NCBI GenBank assembly: GCA_963978545.1
Contig: OZ021723.1
Span: forward strand, 9,091,593-9,155,592
DNA: 64,000 nt
From: Linyphia triangularis
Taxonomy: Eukaryota > Arthropoda > Arachnida > Araneae > Linyphiidae
Reading direction: 5' to 3'
The position numbers were made by a program, and so were the translations under genes. The notes beneath the pieces were generated by a model. The model was given only the letters and a program-made list of their open reading frames with translations. It did no database searches and was not told the origin of the DNA. This document shows positions 1 to 13,439 of the stretch, one piece after another (the stretch's first letter is position 1; each line of letters begins with the position of its first letter).

Positions 1-467
1 AGAGTTGTGACTATGTGGGAAGTTGGATTTTCGAATGTCCCCCGTTTGGAACGTTTGACCCCTTTTCGACCCCTTAAAGTGTGTTAATCGAGATCGGAAT
101 AGTTTACTTTTTCTATTTTTACCATTGTTGATATTTGTGCCGATTTTCAGAGTTGTGACTATGTGGGAAGTAGGATTTTCGAATGTCCCCCGTTTGGAAC
201 GTTTGACCCCTTTTCGACCCCTTAAAGTGTGTTAATCGAGATCGGAATAGTTTACTTTTTCTATTTTTACCATTGTTGATATTTGTGCCGATTTTCAGAG
301 TTGTGACTATGTGGGAAGTAGGATTTTCGAATGTCCCCCGTTTGGAACGTTTGACCCCTTTTCGACCCCTTAAAGTGTGTTAATCGAGATCGGAATAGTT
401 TACTTTTTCTATTTTTACCATTGTTGATATTTGTGCCGATTTTCAGAGTTGTGACTATGTGGGAAGT
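1..467. repeat. 148-bp satellite array (edge of a longer array)
   Basis: Three full copies and one partial copy of a 148-bp unit start at 1, 149, 297 and 445. They are nearly identical (one early unit reads gaagttgg where the others read gaagtagg). Each unit includes the blocks gaatgtcccccgtttggaac and gaccccttttcgacccctta. The first unit begins at base 1, so the array probably extends to the left. No coding capacity is evident. Confidence 0.95.
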
Positions 468-472
468 GGGAG

Positions 473-540
473 AATTAGTGATGAGTGAGTCAGTGAGTCA
501 GTGAGTGAGTGAGTGAGTGAGTGAGTGAGTGAGTGAGGGC
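473..540. repeat. (GTGA)n microsatellite
   Basis: GTGA/GAGT repeats directly follow the truncated last 148-bp unit. They begin imperfectly (gtgatgagtgagtcagtgag) and become pure toward the right. Confidence 0.95.
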
Positions 541-546
541 TTTGCC

Positions 547-570
547 TTATATATATAGAGATATATATAT

Positions 571-609
<39 letters not shown>

Positions 610-961
610 CATATACATACATATATACATATATACATACATATATATATACATATATACATACATATATATATACATATATATATACATATATATATAC
701 ATATATATATACATATATACATACATATATATATACATATATACATACATACATACATACATACATACATACATACATACATACATACATACATACATAC
801 ATACATACATACATACATACATACATACATACATACATACATACATACATACATACATACATACATACATACATACATACATACATACATACATACATAC
901 ATACATACATACATACATACATACATACATACATACATACATACATACATACATACATACA

Positions 962-992
<31 letters not shown>
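547..992. repeat. Compound (TA)n/(CATA)n microsatellite
   Basis: The left third is TA-rich with CATA interruptions. From about 740 it becomes pure (CATA)n up to about 990. The long open frames here (repeated MYVC or IHTY peptides) arise from the 4-bp period and are not genes. Confidence 0.97.
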
Positions 993-995
<3 letters not shown>

Positions 996-1624
996 AAAGG
1001 TAGGTTCATTTTAGATTGCATGGCAGAAAACTCATAGAAATCCTTTCCATCAGTTTCTGGGTTGCCTTAAATGGAAAGTTTCTTCCTTTTTTAATGATGA
1101 AATCCCACAATATTGGACGGTCATACGCAATGACCAGACAAGCACTGAAATATAAAAAAGAAATGTGCAATGGGTATCGTTTAGATTTATCTTTATAGCT
1201 CTATCTCATTTTGAAGATTTTTAGCTAGATAATAGTAAAACACATAAGATATGTTCAATCTAATTCTATTAAAAGAAAATACATTCTCCCATTTCCTGAA
1301 CAATTAGGAATGTGTCACTTGTTTGATTTTTGAATACATCGATTCAATTAAGTTGCTGATTTTGGAAGAGCTCCTATTCATCAACGCATTACGACAAAAT
1401 CGCTGAGGCAAGTGATGCACAAATTACATTCTTTCTTTGCAGAATACACTGTCGTCAGTTTAGACCAGAGGAGTAACATCTTTACAAAGTGATTCAAAGT
1501 TTTGTGAAATATGCGTCGGGGAAATGGCGTGTGTTGACGTTGGGACACTAATCAAAACACAGAATGGACTGTAGTAAAGAAGCTACTAGGATCCAATCTT
1601 GCTGTTAAAAACCTCTATTGTCAT
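993..1624. other. Unannotated unique sequence
   Basis: There is a 60-codon open frame at 1016-1198 (+) with no recognisable domain. The rest has stops in all frames. I see no exon, RNA gene or repeat. Confidence 0.5.
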
Positions 1625-1836
1625 TTAACCCTTTGCACTCTAGTGGCGCCTCTCAGGCTCCACACGATTGGATGCCAAACCACGAGAAGACCATTAGGTG
1701 TGATGCGGAAATTCGATGCAAGGCCAATGACTGTGTTTAGTTTCTATGAAGCAAATCCATAAACACCAGCTGAACCTAAAATGTCTCGAGTTGCTGATTC
1801 CTCCGCGCGAAAAAGGCCTGGAGTGCAAAGGGTTAA
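1625..1836. mobile_element. TTAA-flanked MITE, family CCCTTTGCACTC, copy 1
   Basis: The element is 212 bp and bounded by TTAA at 1625-1628 and 1833-1836. The inverted ends read CCCTTTGCACTC and GAGTGCAAAGGG. Copies lie at 34620-34831 (inverted) and 37274-37490. The TTAA target and the CCC...GGG ends fit a non-autonomous piggyBac-like element. No transposase is present, so the superfamily is inferred from target and termini only. Confidence 0.85.
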
Positions 1837-1869
1837 AATCACTAAAAGAAGCACTGCTAAAGGGTTGAC

Positions 1870-2583
1870 AAGAGTCCCGGACAACCAAATCTGTCATATT
1901 TTCATTCAACTTCAACTTGCTCTAAATAATTTAAAATGCAATATTTTTAATTTATTTTTTGACACAGCCAATAATAACGTATTTGTTACGATTATTTCTC
2001 TGATAATTTTATTTTATGTATTTTTTTATTTTATTTAAGAAGCCTATATTCGGACTTAAAATTTTAAAATTATTTTATGCCAATCTTTGGCTATGTACAC
2101 TTTACAGAATAAATATGAAATAAATTTACATAAAAATTTCACCAAACGCGAATAAGCTCTCTATTTCAAACAGTGAACCTATTTATTTGCCTAATAAATA
2201 TTTAAAACCATATTTCAAGCAATAATATAGTTGGTGTATACAAAAATTGTCACTTTTCACAACTTAAATTATAAAATAAAATATTTATTTTCCTAACTTA
2301 AGAAATATTTTAGGTTCACTAGATAGATCTTGGGTATTTTCATGGAAAAAATTAGACTAAAGTATTCAACAGCATTTGAGAAAAGTGCACCAACGTAGGC
2401 TTATAATAAGGCATAAATTATACATAAAATAAAATAATAATTGGAAGTGTAACATTAATAATAAATATGTTATTATTGACTACGTCAAAAATTAATTAAA
2501 AATATTGAATTTTAAATAATTTAGGTAACTTTTTAAATTGAATGAAAATACAACTGATTTGGTTGTCCTGGACTTCCCAAGGC
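1870..2583. mobile_element. Foldback/MITE-like element with ~75-bp arms
   Basis: Arms at about 1870-1951 and 2504-2583 are reverse complements with some mismatches. The left arm contains ggacaaccaaatctgtcata and the right arm the complement of ggacaaccaaatcagttgta. The ~550-bp interior is AT-rich and non-coding. The outer ends and target duplication are not clear. Confidence 0.65.
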
Positions 2584-3054
2584 AGGTAAAACTCAATAAT
2601 ACAAATCTGCAAATCCACTATGTATGAGAAGGGGGGCATCTTCACAATCAACCCAGGCGGTTACAGTTAAAGTGGGAAGTGGACCCCGTTTAGTAGCGCG
2701 TTAACAGCGTGTTCCTTCAGTTAACATCAAATTAACTATTACCTAGGTATTCCTTCAAAACTCAATTGTCCGCTAATTTCCACACTTGGCGAGTTATATG
2801 TCATAACATGAATATTAATATCTGCTGTCGACGTAATGATAAAACAATCAAGTCACTTTTCTAATATTTTTACCCACTTAAAATCTATTTTAAAAAGCCT
2901 GCAAAAATGTGTTTCTGTAAAATTTTCGTCTGCACGTTCATTGCAGACTGTGTGGTATAACCGCTTTTACTATCCTTGTGAGTGACATTCTTCTGATTTT
3001 TTTCTTTCTTTTTCTTGATTCATTTATTATCACTGCATGACCGGTTAGAATGTG
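2584..3054. other. Unannotated sequence left of the satellite
   Basis: This stretch is AT-rich and contains short open segments on the minus strand around 2560-2720 that do not match the expected next A2M exon. No confident feature. Confidence 0.4.
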
Positions 3055-6000
3055 CACTGTAATATTTTAAAAGAGACTCAAATAGTTAGTTACTGCTAAA
3101 TTGAAGCATTTTGCGCAAGAAGTGTGCAGCCCAAAGAATTATGTTTTGCAACAGTGTGCATGAACTTAGGAAAGCGGTTAAAATTTTCTGACGCTCGAGT
3201 GGATTTTACAAACTGTAATATTTTAAAAGAGACTCAAATAGTTAGTCACTGCTAAATTGAAGCATTTTGCGCAAGAAGTGTACAGCCCAAAGAATTATGT
3301 TTTGCAACAGTGTGCATGAACTTAGGAAAGCGGTTAAAATTTTCTGACGCTCGAGTGGATTTTACAAACTGTAATATTTTAAAAGAGACTCAAATAGTTA
3401 GTGACTGCTAAATTGAAGCATTTTGCGCAAGAAGTGTACAGCCCAAAGAATTATGTTTTGCAACAGTGTGCATGAACTTAGGAAAGCGGTTAAAATTTTC
3501 TGACGCTCGAGTGGATTTTACAAACTGTAATATTTTAAAAGAGACTCAAATAGTTAGTGACTGCTAAATTGAAGCATTTTGCGCAAGAAGTGTACAGCCC
3601 AAAGAATTATGTTTTGCAACAGTGTGCATGAACTTAGGAAAGCGGTTAAAATTTTCTGACGCTCGAGTGGATTTTACAAACTGTAATATTTTAAAAGAGA
3701 CTCAAATAGTTAGTGACTGCTAAATTGAAGCATTTTACGCAAGAAGTGTGCAGCCTAAAAAATTATGTTTTGCAACAGTGTGCATGAACTTAGGAAAGCG
3801 GTTAAAATTTTCTGACGCTCGAGTGGATTTTACAAACTATAATATTTTAAAAGAGACTCAAATAGTTAGTCACTGCTAAATTGAAGCATTTTACGCAAGA
3901 AGTGTGCAGCCTAAAAAATTATGTTTTGCAACAGTGTGTATGAACTTAGGAAAGCGGTTAAAATTTTCTGACGCTCGAGTGGATTTTACAAACTGTAATA
4001 TTTTAAAAGAGACTCAAATAGTTAGTCACTGCTAAATTGAAGCATTTTGCGCAAGAAGTGTACAGCCCAAAGAATTATGTTTTGCAACAGTGTGCATGAA
4101 CTTAGGAAAGCGGTTAAAATTTTCTGACGCTCGAGTGGATTTTACAAACTGTAATATTTTAAAAGAGACTCAAATAGTTAGTCACTGCTAAATTGAAGCA
4201 TTTTGCGCAAGAAGTGTACAGCCCAAAGAATTATGTTTTGCAACAGTGTGCATGAACTTAGGAAAGCGGTTAAAATTTTCTGACGCTCGAGTGGATTTTA
4301 CAAACTGTAATATTTTAAAAGAGACTCAAATAGTTAGTCACTGCTAAATTGAAGCATTTTGCGCAAGAAGTGTGCAACCCAAAGAATTATGTTTTGCAAC
4401 AGTGTGCATGAACTTAGGAAAGCGGTTAAAATTTTCTGACGCTCGAGTGGATTTTACAAACTGTAATATTTTAAAAGAGACTCAAATAGTTAGTGACTGC
4501 TAAATTGAAGCATTTTGCGCAAGAAGTGTACAGCCCAAAGAATTATGTTTTGCAACAGTGTGCATGAACTTAGGAAAGCGGTTAAAATTTTCTGACGCTC
4601 GAGTGGATTTTACAAACTGTAATATTTTAAAAGAGACTCAAATAGTTAGTGACTGCTAAATTGAAGCATTTTGCGCAAGAAGTGTACAGCCCAAAGAATT
4701 ATGTTTTGCAACAGTGTGCATGAACTTAGGAAAGCGGTTAAAATTTTCTGACGCTCGAGTGGATTTTACAAACTGTAATATTTTAAAAGAGACTCAAATA
4801 GTTAGTGACTGCTAAATTGAAGCATTTTGCGCAAGAAGTGTACAGCCCAAAGAATTATGTTTTGCAACAGTGTGCATGAACTTAGGAAAGCGGTTAAAAT
4901 TTTCTGACGCTCGAGTGGATTTTACAAACTGTAATATTTTAAAAGAGACTCAAATAGTTAGTCACTGCTAAATTGAAGCATTTTGCGCAAGAAGTGTGCA
5001 GCCCAAAGAATTATGTTTTGCAACAGTGTGCATGAACTTAGGAAAGCGGTTAAAATTTTCTGACGCTCGAGTGGATTTTACAAACTGTAATATTTTAAAA
5101 GAGACTCAAATAGTTAGTCACTGCTAAATTGAAGCATTTTGCGCAAGAAGTGTACAGCCCAAAGAATTATGTTTTGCAACAGTGTGCATGAACTTAGGAA
5201 AGCGGTTAAAATTTTCTGACGCTCGAGTGGATTTTACAAACTGTAATATTTTAAAAGAGACTCAAATAGTTAGTGACTGCTAAATTGAAGCATTTTGCGC
5301 AAGAAGTGTACAGCCCAAAGAATTATGTTTTGCAACAGTGTGCATGAACTTAGGAAAGCGGTTAAAATTTTCTGACGCTCGAGTGGATTTTACAAACTGT
5401 AATATTTTAAAAGAGACTCAAATAGTTAGTGACTGCTAAATTGAAGCATTTTACGCAAGAAGTGTGCAGCCTAAAAAATTATGTTTTGCAACAGTGTGCA
5501 TGAACTTAGGAAAGCGGTTAAAATTTTCTGACGCTCGAGTGGATTTTACAAACTATAATATTTTAAAAGAGACTCAAATAGTTAGTCACTGCTAAATTGA
5601 AGCATTTTACGCAAGAAGTGTGCAGCCTAAAAAATTATGTTTTGCAACAGTGTGTATGAACTTAGGAAAGCGGTTAAAATTTTCTGACGCTCGAGTGGAT
5701 TTTACAAACTGTAATATTTTAAAAGAGACTCAAATAGTTAGTCACTGCTAAATTGAAGCATTTTGCGCAAGAAGTGTACAGCCCAAAGAATTATGTTTTG
5801 CAACAGTGTGCATGAACTTAGGAAAGCGGTTAAAATTTTCTGACGCTCGAGTGGATTTTACAAACTGTAATATTTTAAAAGAGACTCAAATAGTTAGTCA
5901 CTGCTAAATTGAAGCATTTTGCGCAAGAAGTGTACAGCCCAAAGAATTATGTTTTGCAACAGTGTGCATGAACTTAGGAAAGCGGTTAAAATTTTCTGAC

Positions 6001-9000
6001 GCTCGAGTGGATTTTACAAACTGTAATATTTTAAAAGAGACTCAAATAGTTAGTCACTGCTAAATTGAAGCATTTTGCGCAAGAAGTGTGCAACCCAAAG
6101 AATTATGTTTTGCAACAGTGTGCATGAACTTAGGAAAGCGGTTAAAATTTTCTGACGCTCGAGTGGATTTTACAAACTGTAATATTTTAAAAGAGACTCA
6201 AATAGTTAGTGACTGCTAAATTGAAGCATTTTGCGCAAGAAGTGTACAGCCCAAAGAATTATGTTTTGCAACAGTGTGCATGAACTTAGGAAAGCGGTTA
6301 AAATTTTCTGACGCTCGAGTGGATTTTACAAACTGTAATATTTTAAAAGAGACTCAAATAGTTAGTGACTGCTAAATTGAAGCATTTTGCGCAAGAAGTG
6401 TACAGCCCAAAGAATTATGTTTTGCAACAGTGTGCATGAACTTAGGAAAGCGGTTAAAATTTTCTGACGCTCGAGTGGATTTTACAAACTGTAATATTTT
6501 AAAAGAGACTCAAATAGTTAGTGACTGCTAAATTGAAGCATTTTGCGCAAGAAGTGTACAGCCCAAAGAATTATGTTTTGCAACAGTGTGCATGAACTTA
6601 GGAAAGCGGTTAAAATTTTCTGACGCTCGAGTGGATTTTACAAACTGTAATATTTTAAAAGAGACTCAAATAGTTAGTCACTGCTAAATTGAAGCATTTT
6701 GCGCAAGAAGTGTGCAGCCCAAAGAATTATGTTTTGCAACAGTGTGCATGAACTTAGGAAAGCGGTTAAAATTTTCTGACGCTCGAGTGGATTTTACAAA
6801 CTGTAATATTTTAAAAGAGACTCAAATAGTTAGTCACTGCTAAATTGAAGCATTTTGCGCAAGAAGTGTACAGCCCAAAGAATTATGTTTTGCAACAGTG
6901 TGCATGAACTTAGGAAAGCGGTTAAAATTTTCTGACGCTCGAGTGGATTTTACAAACTGTAATATTTTAAAAGAGACTCAAATAGTTAGTGACTGCTAAA
7001 TTGAAGCATTTTGCGCAAGAAGTGTACAGCCCAAAGAATTATGTTTTGCAACAGTGTGCATGAACTTAGGAAAGCGGTTAAAATTTTCTGACGCTCGAGT
7101 GGATTTTACAAACTGTAATATTTTAAAAGAGACTCAAATAGTTAGTCACTGCTAAATTGAAGCATTTTGCGCAAGAAGTGTGCAGCCCAAAGAATTATGT
7201 TTTGCAACAGTGTGCATGAACTTAGGAAAGCGGTTAAAATTTTCTGACGCTCGAGTGGATTTTACAAACTGTAATATTTTAAAAGAGACTCAAATAGTTA
7301 GTCACTGCTAAATTGAAGCATTTTGCGCAAGAAGTGTACAGCCCAAAGAATTATGTTTTGCAACAGTGTGCATGAACTTAGGAAAGCGGTTAAAATTTTC
7401 TGACGCTCGAGTGGATTTTACAAACTGTAATATTTTAAAAGAGACTCAAATAGTTAGTGACTGCTAAATTGAAGCATTTTGCGCAAGAAGTGTACAGCCC
7501 AAAGAATTATGTTTTGCAACAGTGTGCATGAACTTAGGAAAGCGGTTAAAATTTTCTGACGCTCGAGTGGATTTTACAAACTGTAATATTTTAAAAGAGA
7601 CTCAAATAGTTAGTGACTGCTAAATTGAAGCATTTTGCGCAAGAAGTGTACAGCCCAAAGAATTATGTTTTGCAACAGTGTGCATGAACTTAGGAAAGCG
7701 GTTAAAATTTTCTGACGCTCGAGTGGATTTTACAAACTGTAATATTTTAAAAGAGACTCAAATAGTTAGTCACTGCTAAATTGAAGCATTTTGCGCAAGA
7801 AGTGTGCAGCCCAAAGAATTATGTTTTGCAACAGTGTGCATGAACTTAGGAAAGCGGTTAAAATTTTCTGACGCTCGAGTGGATTTTACAAACTGTAATA
7901 TTTTAAAAGAGACTCAAATAGTTAGTCACTGCTAAATTGAAGCATTTTGCGCAAGAAGTGTACAGCCCAAAGAATTATGTTTTGCAACAGTGTGCATGAA
8001 CTTAGGAAAGCGGTTAAAATTTTCTGACGCTCGAGTGGATTTTACAAACTGTAATATTTTAAAAGAGACTCAAATAGTTAGTGACTGCTAAATTGAAGCA
8101 TTTTGCGCAAGAAGTGTACAGCCCAAAGAATTATGTTTTGCAACAGTGTGCATGAACTTAGGAAAGCGGTTAAAATTTTCTGACGCTCGAGTGGATTTTA
8201 CAAACTGTAATATTTTAAAAGAGACTCAAATAGTTAGTCACTGCTAAATTGAAGCATTTTGCGCAAGAAGTGTGCAGCCCAAAGAATTATGTTTTGCAAC
8301 AGTGTGCATGAACTTAGGAAAGCGGTTAAAATTTTCTGACGCTCGAGTGGATTTTACAAACTGTAATATTTTAAAAGAGACTCAAATAGTTAGTCACTGC
8401 TAAATTGAAGCATTTTGCGCAAGAAGTGTACAGCCCAAAGAATTATGTTTTGCAACAGTGTGCATGAACTTAGGAAAGCGGTTAAAATTTTCTGACGCTC
8501 GAGTGGATTTTACAAACTGTAATATTTTAAAAGAGACTCAAATAGTTAGTGACTGCTAAATTGAAGCATTTTGCGCAAGAAGTGTACAGCCCAAAGAATT
8601 ATGTTTTGCAACAGTGTGCATGAACTTAGGAAAGCGGATAAAATTTTCTGACGCTCGAGTGGATTTTACAAACTGTAATATTTTAAAAGAGACTCAAATA
8701 GTTAGTGACTGCTAAATTGAAGCATTTTGCGCAAGAAGTGTACAGCCCAAAGAATTATGTTTTGCAACAGTGTGCATGAACTTAGGAAAGCGGTTAAAAT
8801 TTTCTGACGCTCGAGTGGATTTTACAAACTGTAATATTTTAAAAGAGACTCAAATAGTTAGTGACTGCTAAATTGAAGCATTTTACGCAAGAAGTGTGCA
8901 GCCTAAAAAATTATGTTTTGCAACAGTGTGCATGAACTTAGGAAAGCGGTTAAAATTTTCTGACGCTCGAGTGGATTTTACAAACTATAATATTTTAAAA

Positions 9001-11950
9001 GAGACTCAAATAGTTAGTCACTGCTAAATTGAAGCATTTTACGCAAGAAGTGTGCAGCCTAAAAAATTATGTTTTGCAACAGTGTGTATGAACTTAGGAA
9101 AGCGGTTAAAATTTTCTGACGCTCGAGTGGATTTTACAAACTGTAATATTTTAAAAGAGACTCAAATAGTTAGTCACTGCTAAATTGAAGCATTTTGCGC
9201 AAGAAGTGTACAGCCCAAAGAATTATGTTTTGCAACAGTGTGCATGAACTTAGGAAAGCGGTTAAAATTTTCTGACGCTCGAGTGGATTTTACAAACTGT
9301 AATATTTTAAAAGAGACTCAAATAGTTAGTCACTGCTAAATTGAAGCATTTTGCGCAAGAAGTGTACAGCCCAAAGAATTATGTTTTGCAACAGTGTGCA
9401 TGAACTTAGGAAAGCGGTTAAAATTTTCTGACGCTCGAGTGGATTTTACAAACTGTAATATTTTAAAAGAGACTCAAATAGTTAGTCACTGCTAAATTGA
9501 AGCATTTTGCGCAAGAAGTGTGCAACCCAAAGAATTATGTTTTGCAACAGTGTGCATGAACTTAGGAAAGCGGTTAAAATTTTCTGACGCTCGAGTGGAT
9601 TTTACAAACTGTAATATTTTAAAAGAGACTCAAATAGTTAGTGACTGCTAAATTGAAGCATTTTGCGCAAGAAGTGTACAGCCCAAAGAATTATGTTTTG
9701 CAACAGTGTGCATGAACTTAGGAAAGCGGTTAAAATTTTCTGACGCTCGAGTGGATTTTACAAACTGTAATATTTTAAAAGAGACTCAAATAGTTAGTGA
9801 CTGCTAAATTGAAGCATTTTGCGCAAGAAGTGTACAGCCCAAAGAATTATGTTTTGCAACAGTGTGCATGAACTTAGGAAAGCGGTTAAAATTTTCTGAC
9901 GCTCGAGTGGATTTTACAAACTGTAATATTTTAAAAGAGACTCAAATAGTTAGTGACTGCTAAATTGAAGCATTTTGCGCAAGAAGTGTACAGCCCAAAG
10001 AATTATGTTTTGCAACAGTGTGCATGAACTTAGGAAAGCGGTTAAAATTTTCTGACGCTCGAGTGGATTTTACAAACTGTAATATTTTAAAAGAGACTCA
10101 AATAGTTAGTCACTGCTAAATTGAAGCATTTTGCGCAAGAAGTGTACAGCCCAAAGAATTATGTTTTGCAACAGTGTGCATGAACTTAGGAAAGCGGTTA
10201 AAATTTTCTGACGCTCGAGTGGATTTTACAAACTGTAATATTTTAAAAGAGACTCAAATAGTTAGTGACTGCTAAATTGAAGCATTTTACGCAAGAAGTG
10301 TGCAGCCTAAAAAATTATGTTTTGCAACAGTGTGCATGAACTTAGGAAAGCGGTTAAAATTTTCTGACGCTCGAGTGGATTTTACAAACTATAATATTTT
10401 AAAAGAGACTCAAATAGTTAGTCACTGCTAAATTGAAGCATTTTACGCAAGAAGTGTGCAGCCTAAAAAATTATGTTTTGCAACAGTGTGTATGAACTTA
10501 GGAAAGCGGTTAAAATTTTCTGACGCTCGAGTGGATTTTACAAACTGTAATATTTTAAAAGAGACTCAAATAGTTAGTCACTGCTAAATTGAAGCATTTT
10601 GCGCAAGAAGTGTACAGCCCAAAGAATTATGTTTTGCAACAGTGTGCATGAACTTAGGAAAGCGGTTAAAATTTTCTGACGCTCGAGTGGATTTTACAAA
10701 CTGTAATATTTTAAAAGAGACTCAAATAGTTAGTCACTGCTAAATTGAAGCATTTTACGCAAGAAGTGTGCAGCCTAAAAAATTATGTTTTGCAACAGTG
10801 TGCATGAACTTAGGAAAGCGGTTAAAATTTTCTGACGCTCGAGTGGATTTTACAAACTGTAATATTTTAAAAGAGACTCAAATAGTTAGTCACTGCTAAA
10901 TTGAAGCATTTTGCGCAAGAAGTGTACAGCCCAAAGAATTATGTTTTGCAACAGTGTGCATGAACTTAGGAAAGCGGTTAAAATTTTCTGACGCTCGAGT
11001 GGATTTTACAAACTGTAATATTTTAAAAGAGACTCAAATAGTTAGTCACTGCTAAATTGAAGCATTTTACGCAAGAAGTGTACAGCCCAAAGAATTATGT
11101 TTTGCAACAGTGTGCATGAACTTAGGAAAGCGGTTAAAATTTTCTGACGCTCGAGTGGATTTTACAAACTATAATATTTTAAAAGAGACTCAAATAGTTA
11201 GTCACTGCTAAATTGAAGCATTTTACGCAAGAAGTGTGCAGCCTAAAAAATTATGTTTTGCAACAGTGTGCATGAACTTAGGAAAGCGGTTAAAATTTTC
11301 TGACGCTCGAGTGGATTTTACAAACTATAATATTTTAAAAGAGACTCAAATAGTTAGTCACTGCTAAATTGAAGCATTTTACGCAAGAAGTGTGCAGCCT
11401 AAAAAATTATGTTTTGCAACAGTGTGTATGAACTTAGGAAAGCGGTTAAAATTTTCTGACGCTCGAGTGGATTTTACAAACTGTAATATTTTAAAAGAGA
11501 CTCAAATAGTTAGTCACTGCTAAATTGAAGCATTTTGCGCAAGAAGTGTACAGCCCAAAAAATTATGTTTTGCAATAATGTGCATGAACTTAGGAAAGCG
11601 GTTAAAATTTTCTGACGCTCGAGTGGATTTTACAAACTGTAATATTTTAAAAGAGACTCAAATAGTTAGTCACTGCTAAATTGAAGCATTTTGCGCAAGA
11701 AGTGTACAGCCCAAAAAATTATGTTTTGCAATAATGTGCATGAACTTAGGAAAGCGGTTAAAATTTTCTGACGCTCGAGTGGATTTTACAAACTGTAATA
11801 TTTTAAAAGAGACTCAAATAGTTAGTCACTGCTAAATTGAAGCATTTTGCGCAAGAAGTGTACAGCCCAAAAAATTATGTTTTGCAACAGTGTGCAATGA
11901 ACTTAGGAAAGCGGTTAAAATTTTCTGACCCACGAGTGGATTTTACAAAC
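3055..11950. repeat. 156-bp satellite array, ~57 monomers with higher-order structure
   Basis: The landmark aact(g/a)taatatttt recurs exactly every 156 bp (3211, 3367, 3523 and so on), which gives about 57 head-to-tail monomers. Monomers differ at a few diagnostic sites: gttagt(G/C)actg, tttt(g/a)cgc, gtgt(acagccc / gcagccc / gcaaccc / gcagccta) and aact(g/a)taat. The combination of variants repeats every 11 monomers (1716 bp); blocks starting at 3679 and 5395 have the same order of types. Nearly every monomer carries CTCGAG (XhoI). The last three monomers are divergent and the array ends in degenerate sequence. If the A2M gene continues left of the window, the array is intronic. Confidence 0.97.
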
Positions 11951-12612
11951 ATATTTTTTCAAAATTCTCAAATATTGTAGTTTAGTATAAGAATTGTGAC
12001 AAGGTTACAAGTTTTTGAAACGGGCAATGTAAGTGTTTGAAATAAGGCATAAAGTGCTTACAAGAGGCTGTAACTCGAAACTAAGTTGCAACATTTCATG
12101 AAATCCTTGTCTTTTCATCGTTTTTCCGAGCCTTGGGGGTTTCGTAAACTTCTCTTCCTCTCGTTCTTTTTTTTTTCTTCTTTTTTTTTCTATTTATTTT
12201 ATTTAAAAACTTCTTTATTTGAAACAAAGATTTTGGAATGTTGTTTAACTATTAAATTACTTGATAATCTTATACATACATTCGTTATTAATTAATTTTA
12301 TTGAATATTTATTAAGTTATACGAAATCGTCAGTATTGACGTTAAAATAAAATTGATTCAAAATGTAACGGTAACACGACGATTAAACTAGCATTACTTC
12401 AACGAATTTCAGTATCTATCAAACGAATAATATTTTAAACGAAATAATCTACTTGAAACAAATACTTATTGGGTTTGTTACGGATAATTTCACTAAATAT
12501 CCATTTCAATAACCTCTTATTGACGAAATACACAATCTTCTTTCGCCATTTGATTCTTGTTTCTACGTAAATAAATTTACTTGTACTCTTATTAAGAAGT
12601 GATAATGTAATG
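11951..12612. other. AT-rich unique sequence between satellite and LTR element
   Basis: This contains pyrimidine runs near 12165-12200 and many stops. The short open frames at 12086-12295 (+) and 12435-12644 (-) have no recognisable domain, and the second runs into the LTR. Confidence 0.5.
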
Positions 12613-12616
12613 ATAC

Positions 12617-12966
12617 TGTGGCGACCAGCACATGAAGCCTGCACAGACTTCCGCCAAGCCTGATCAGACTGCCTGCTTTTGTGTAGAACTTTTAGTAATT
12701 TCAGATTTAGTTAGATTTAGTAATTGCCTTTATGTAAATTTCTGTGCCAGTCTCCTGTAACCATACCGTACGTATATGTATTTAATAACCCTGTCTTTTC
12801 ACAGACAGTTGCTGTATTAACTGCTCCCGTATACGAGCAGGATCACTTCCTTCAGGGAAGTCGGTGTTTTCTAGTCATTTACCGTATTTTAATAAATTAT
12901 GTTAAGTTTGAGGTACTAGTCTTTTTTAAGCTTTATATTTACACGATCAAATGTGGCGTGTGGACA
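12617..12966 (+). repeat. 5' LTR
   Basis: 350-bp direct repeat of 17395-17744, TG...CA bounded, with AATAAA at 12891-12896 as a likely polyadenylation signal. A 100-codon open frame across the LTR/leader junction is incidental. Confidence 0.95.
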
Positions 12967-12968
12967 AC

Positions 12969-12986
12969 TGGTGACCCGGACGTGAT
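12969..12986 (+). promoter_or_regulatory. Putative primer binding site
   Basis: TGGTGACCCGGACGTGAT begins two bases after the 5' LTR, the expected place for a tRNA 3'-end complement (starts TGG). I do not assign the tRNA. Confidence 0.65.
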
Positions 12987-13439
12987 GCTCATGATGACAA
13001 GTGGATACTACGCAACAACTTGTTAAGTCTAACCTTCTGACATATCTGTGGACATCTGATGACCTGATCCGGTTCCTGTTCGACTTGGACATTAGGTTTT
13101 TCCGGACGTTTGGATTGGTTTTTGGTTTTTCTGGACATTTGGATTGAAAGCGGTGTTGACGTGGCCACGGAACTTCATCTGGGTGGAAATACTGTCCTGT
13201 TTATTGAGCTGGAAAGGCGGTATAGTGGATTTTTTTCACCTCCTTGTCTGTTAACTGCGGAGCTGCCATTTAAAATTCTTTGATGTTTTTGTATATTTAA
13301 GAAATAAGTTTTTGAATTGAGAATTTCTATATATATTTCATATGGCTTAACAATGTTTTGTATATTGAATAACTTTTCTGGTTTATAACTATTTGAAGGT
13401 TTTGCATTTATTAGTATAGTTCTTTGATTGACTTATATA

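Noticed and set aside
455..1021. Open frames of 147-188 codons with MYVC / IHTY repeats
   Set aside because: Products of a 4-bp microsatellite read in all frames.
2560..2720. Minus-strand peptide candidates considered as the next A2M exon
   Set aside because: Frames have stops, no match to the expected post-bait sequence and no fitting splice sites; part overlaps a foldback arm.
3055..11950. CRISPR-like array
   Set aside because: Contiguous 156-bp tandem monomers without spacers in a eukaryotic genome.
12724..13026. 100-codon frame, repeated at 17502-17729
   Set aside because: Lies in the LTRs; present twice because the LTRs are direct repeats.
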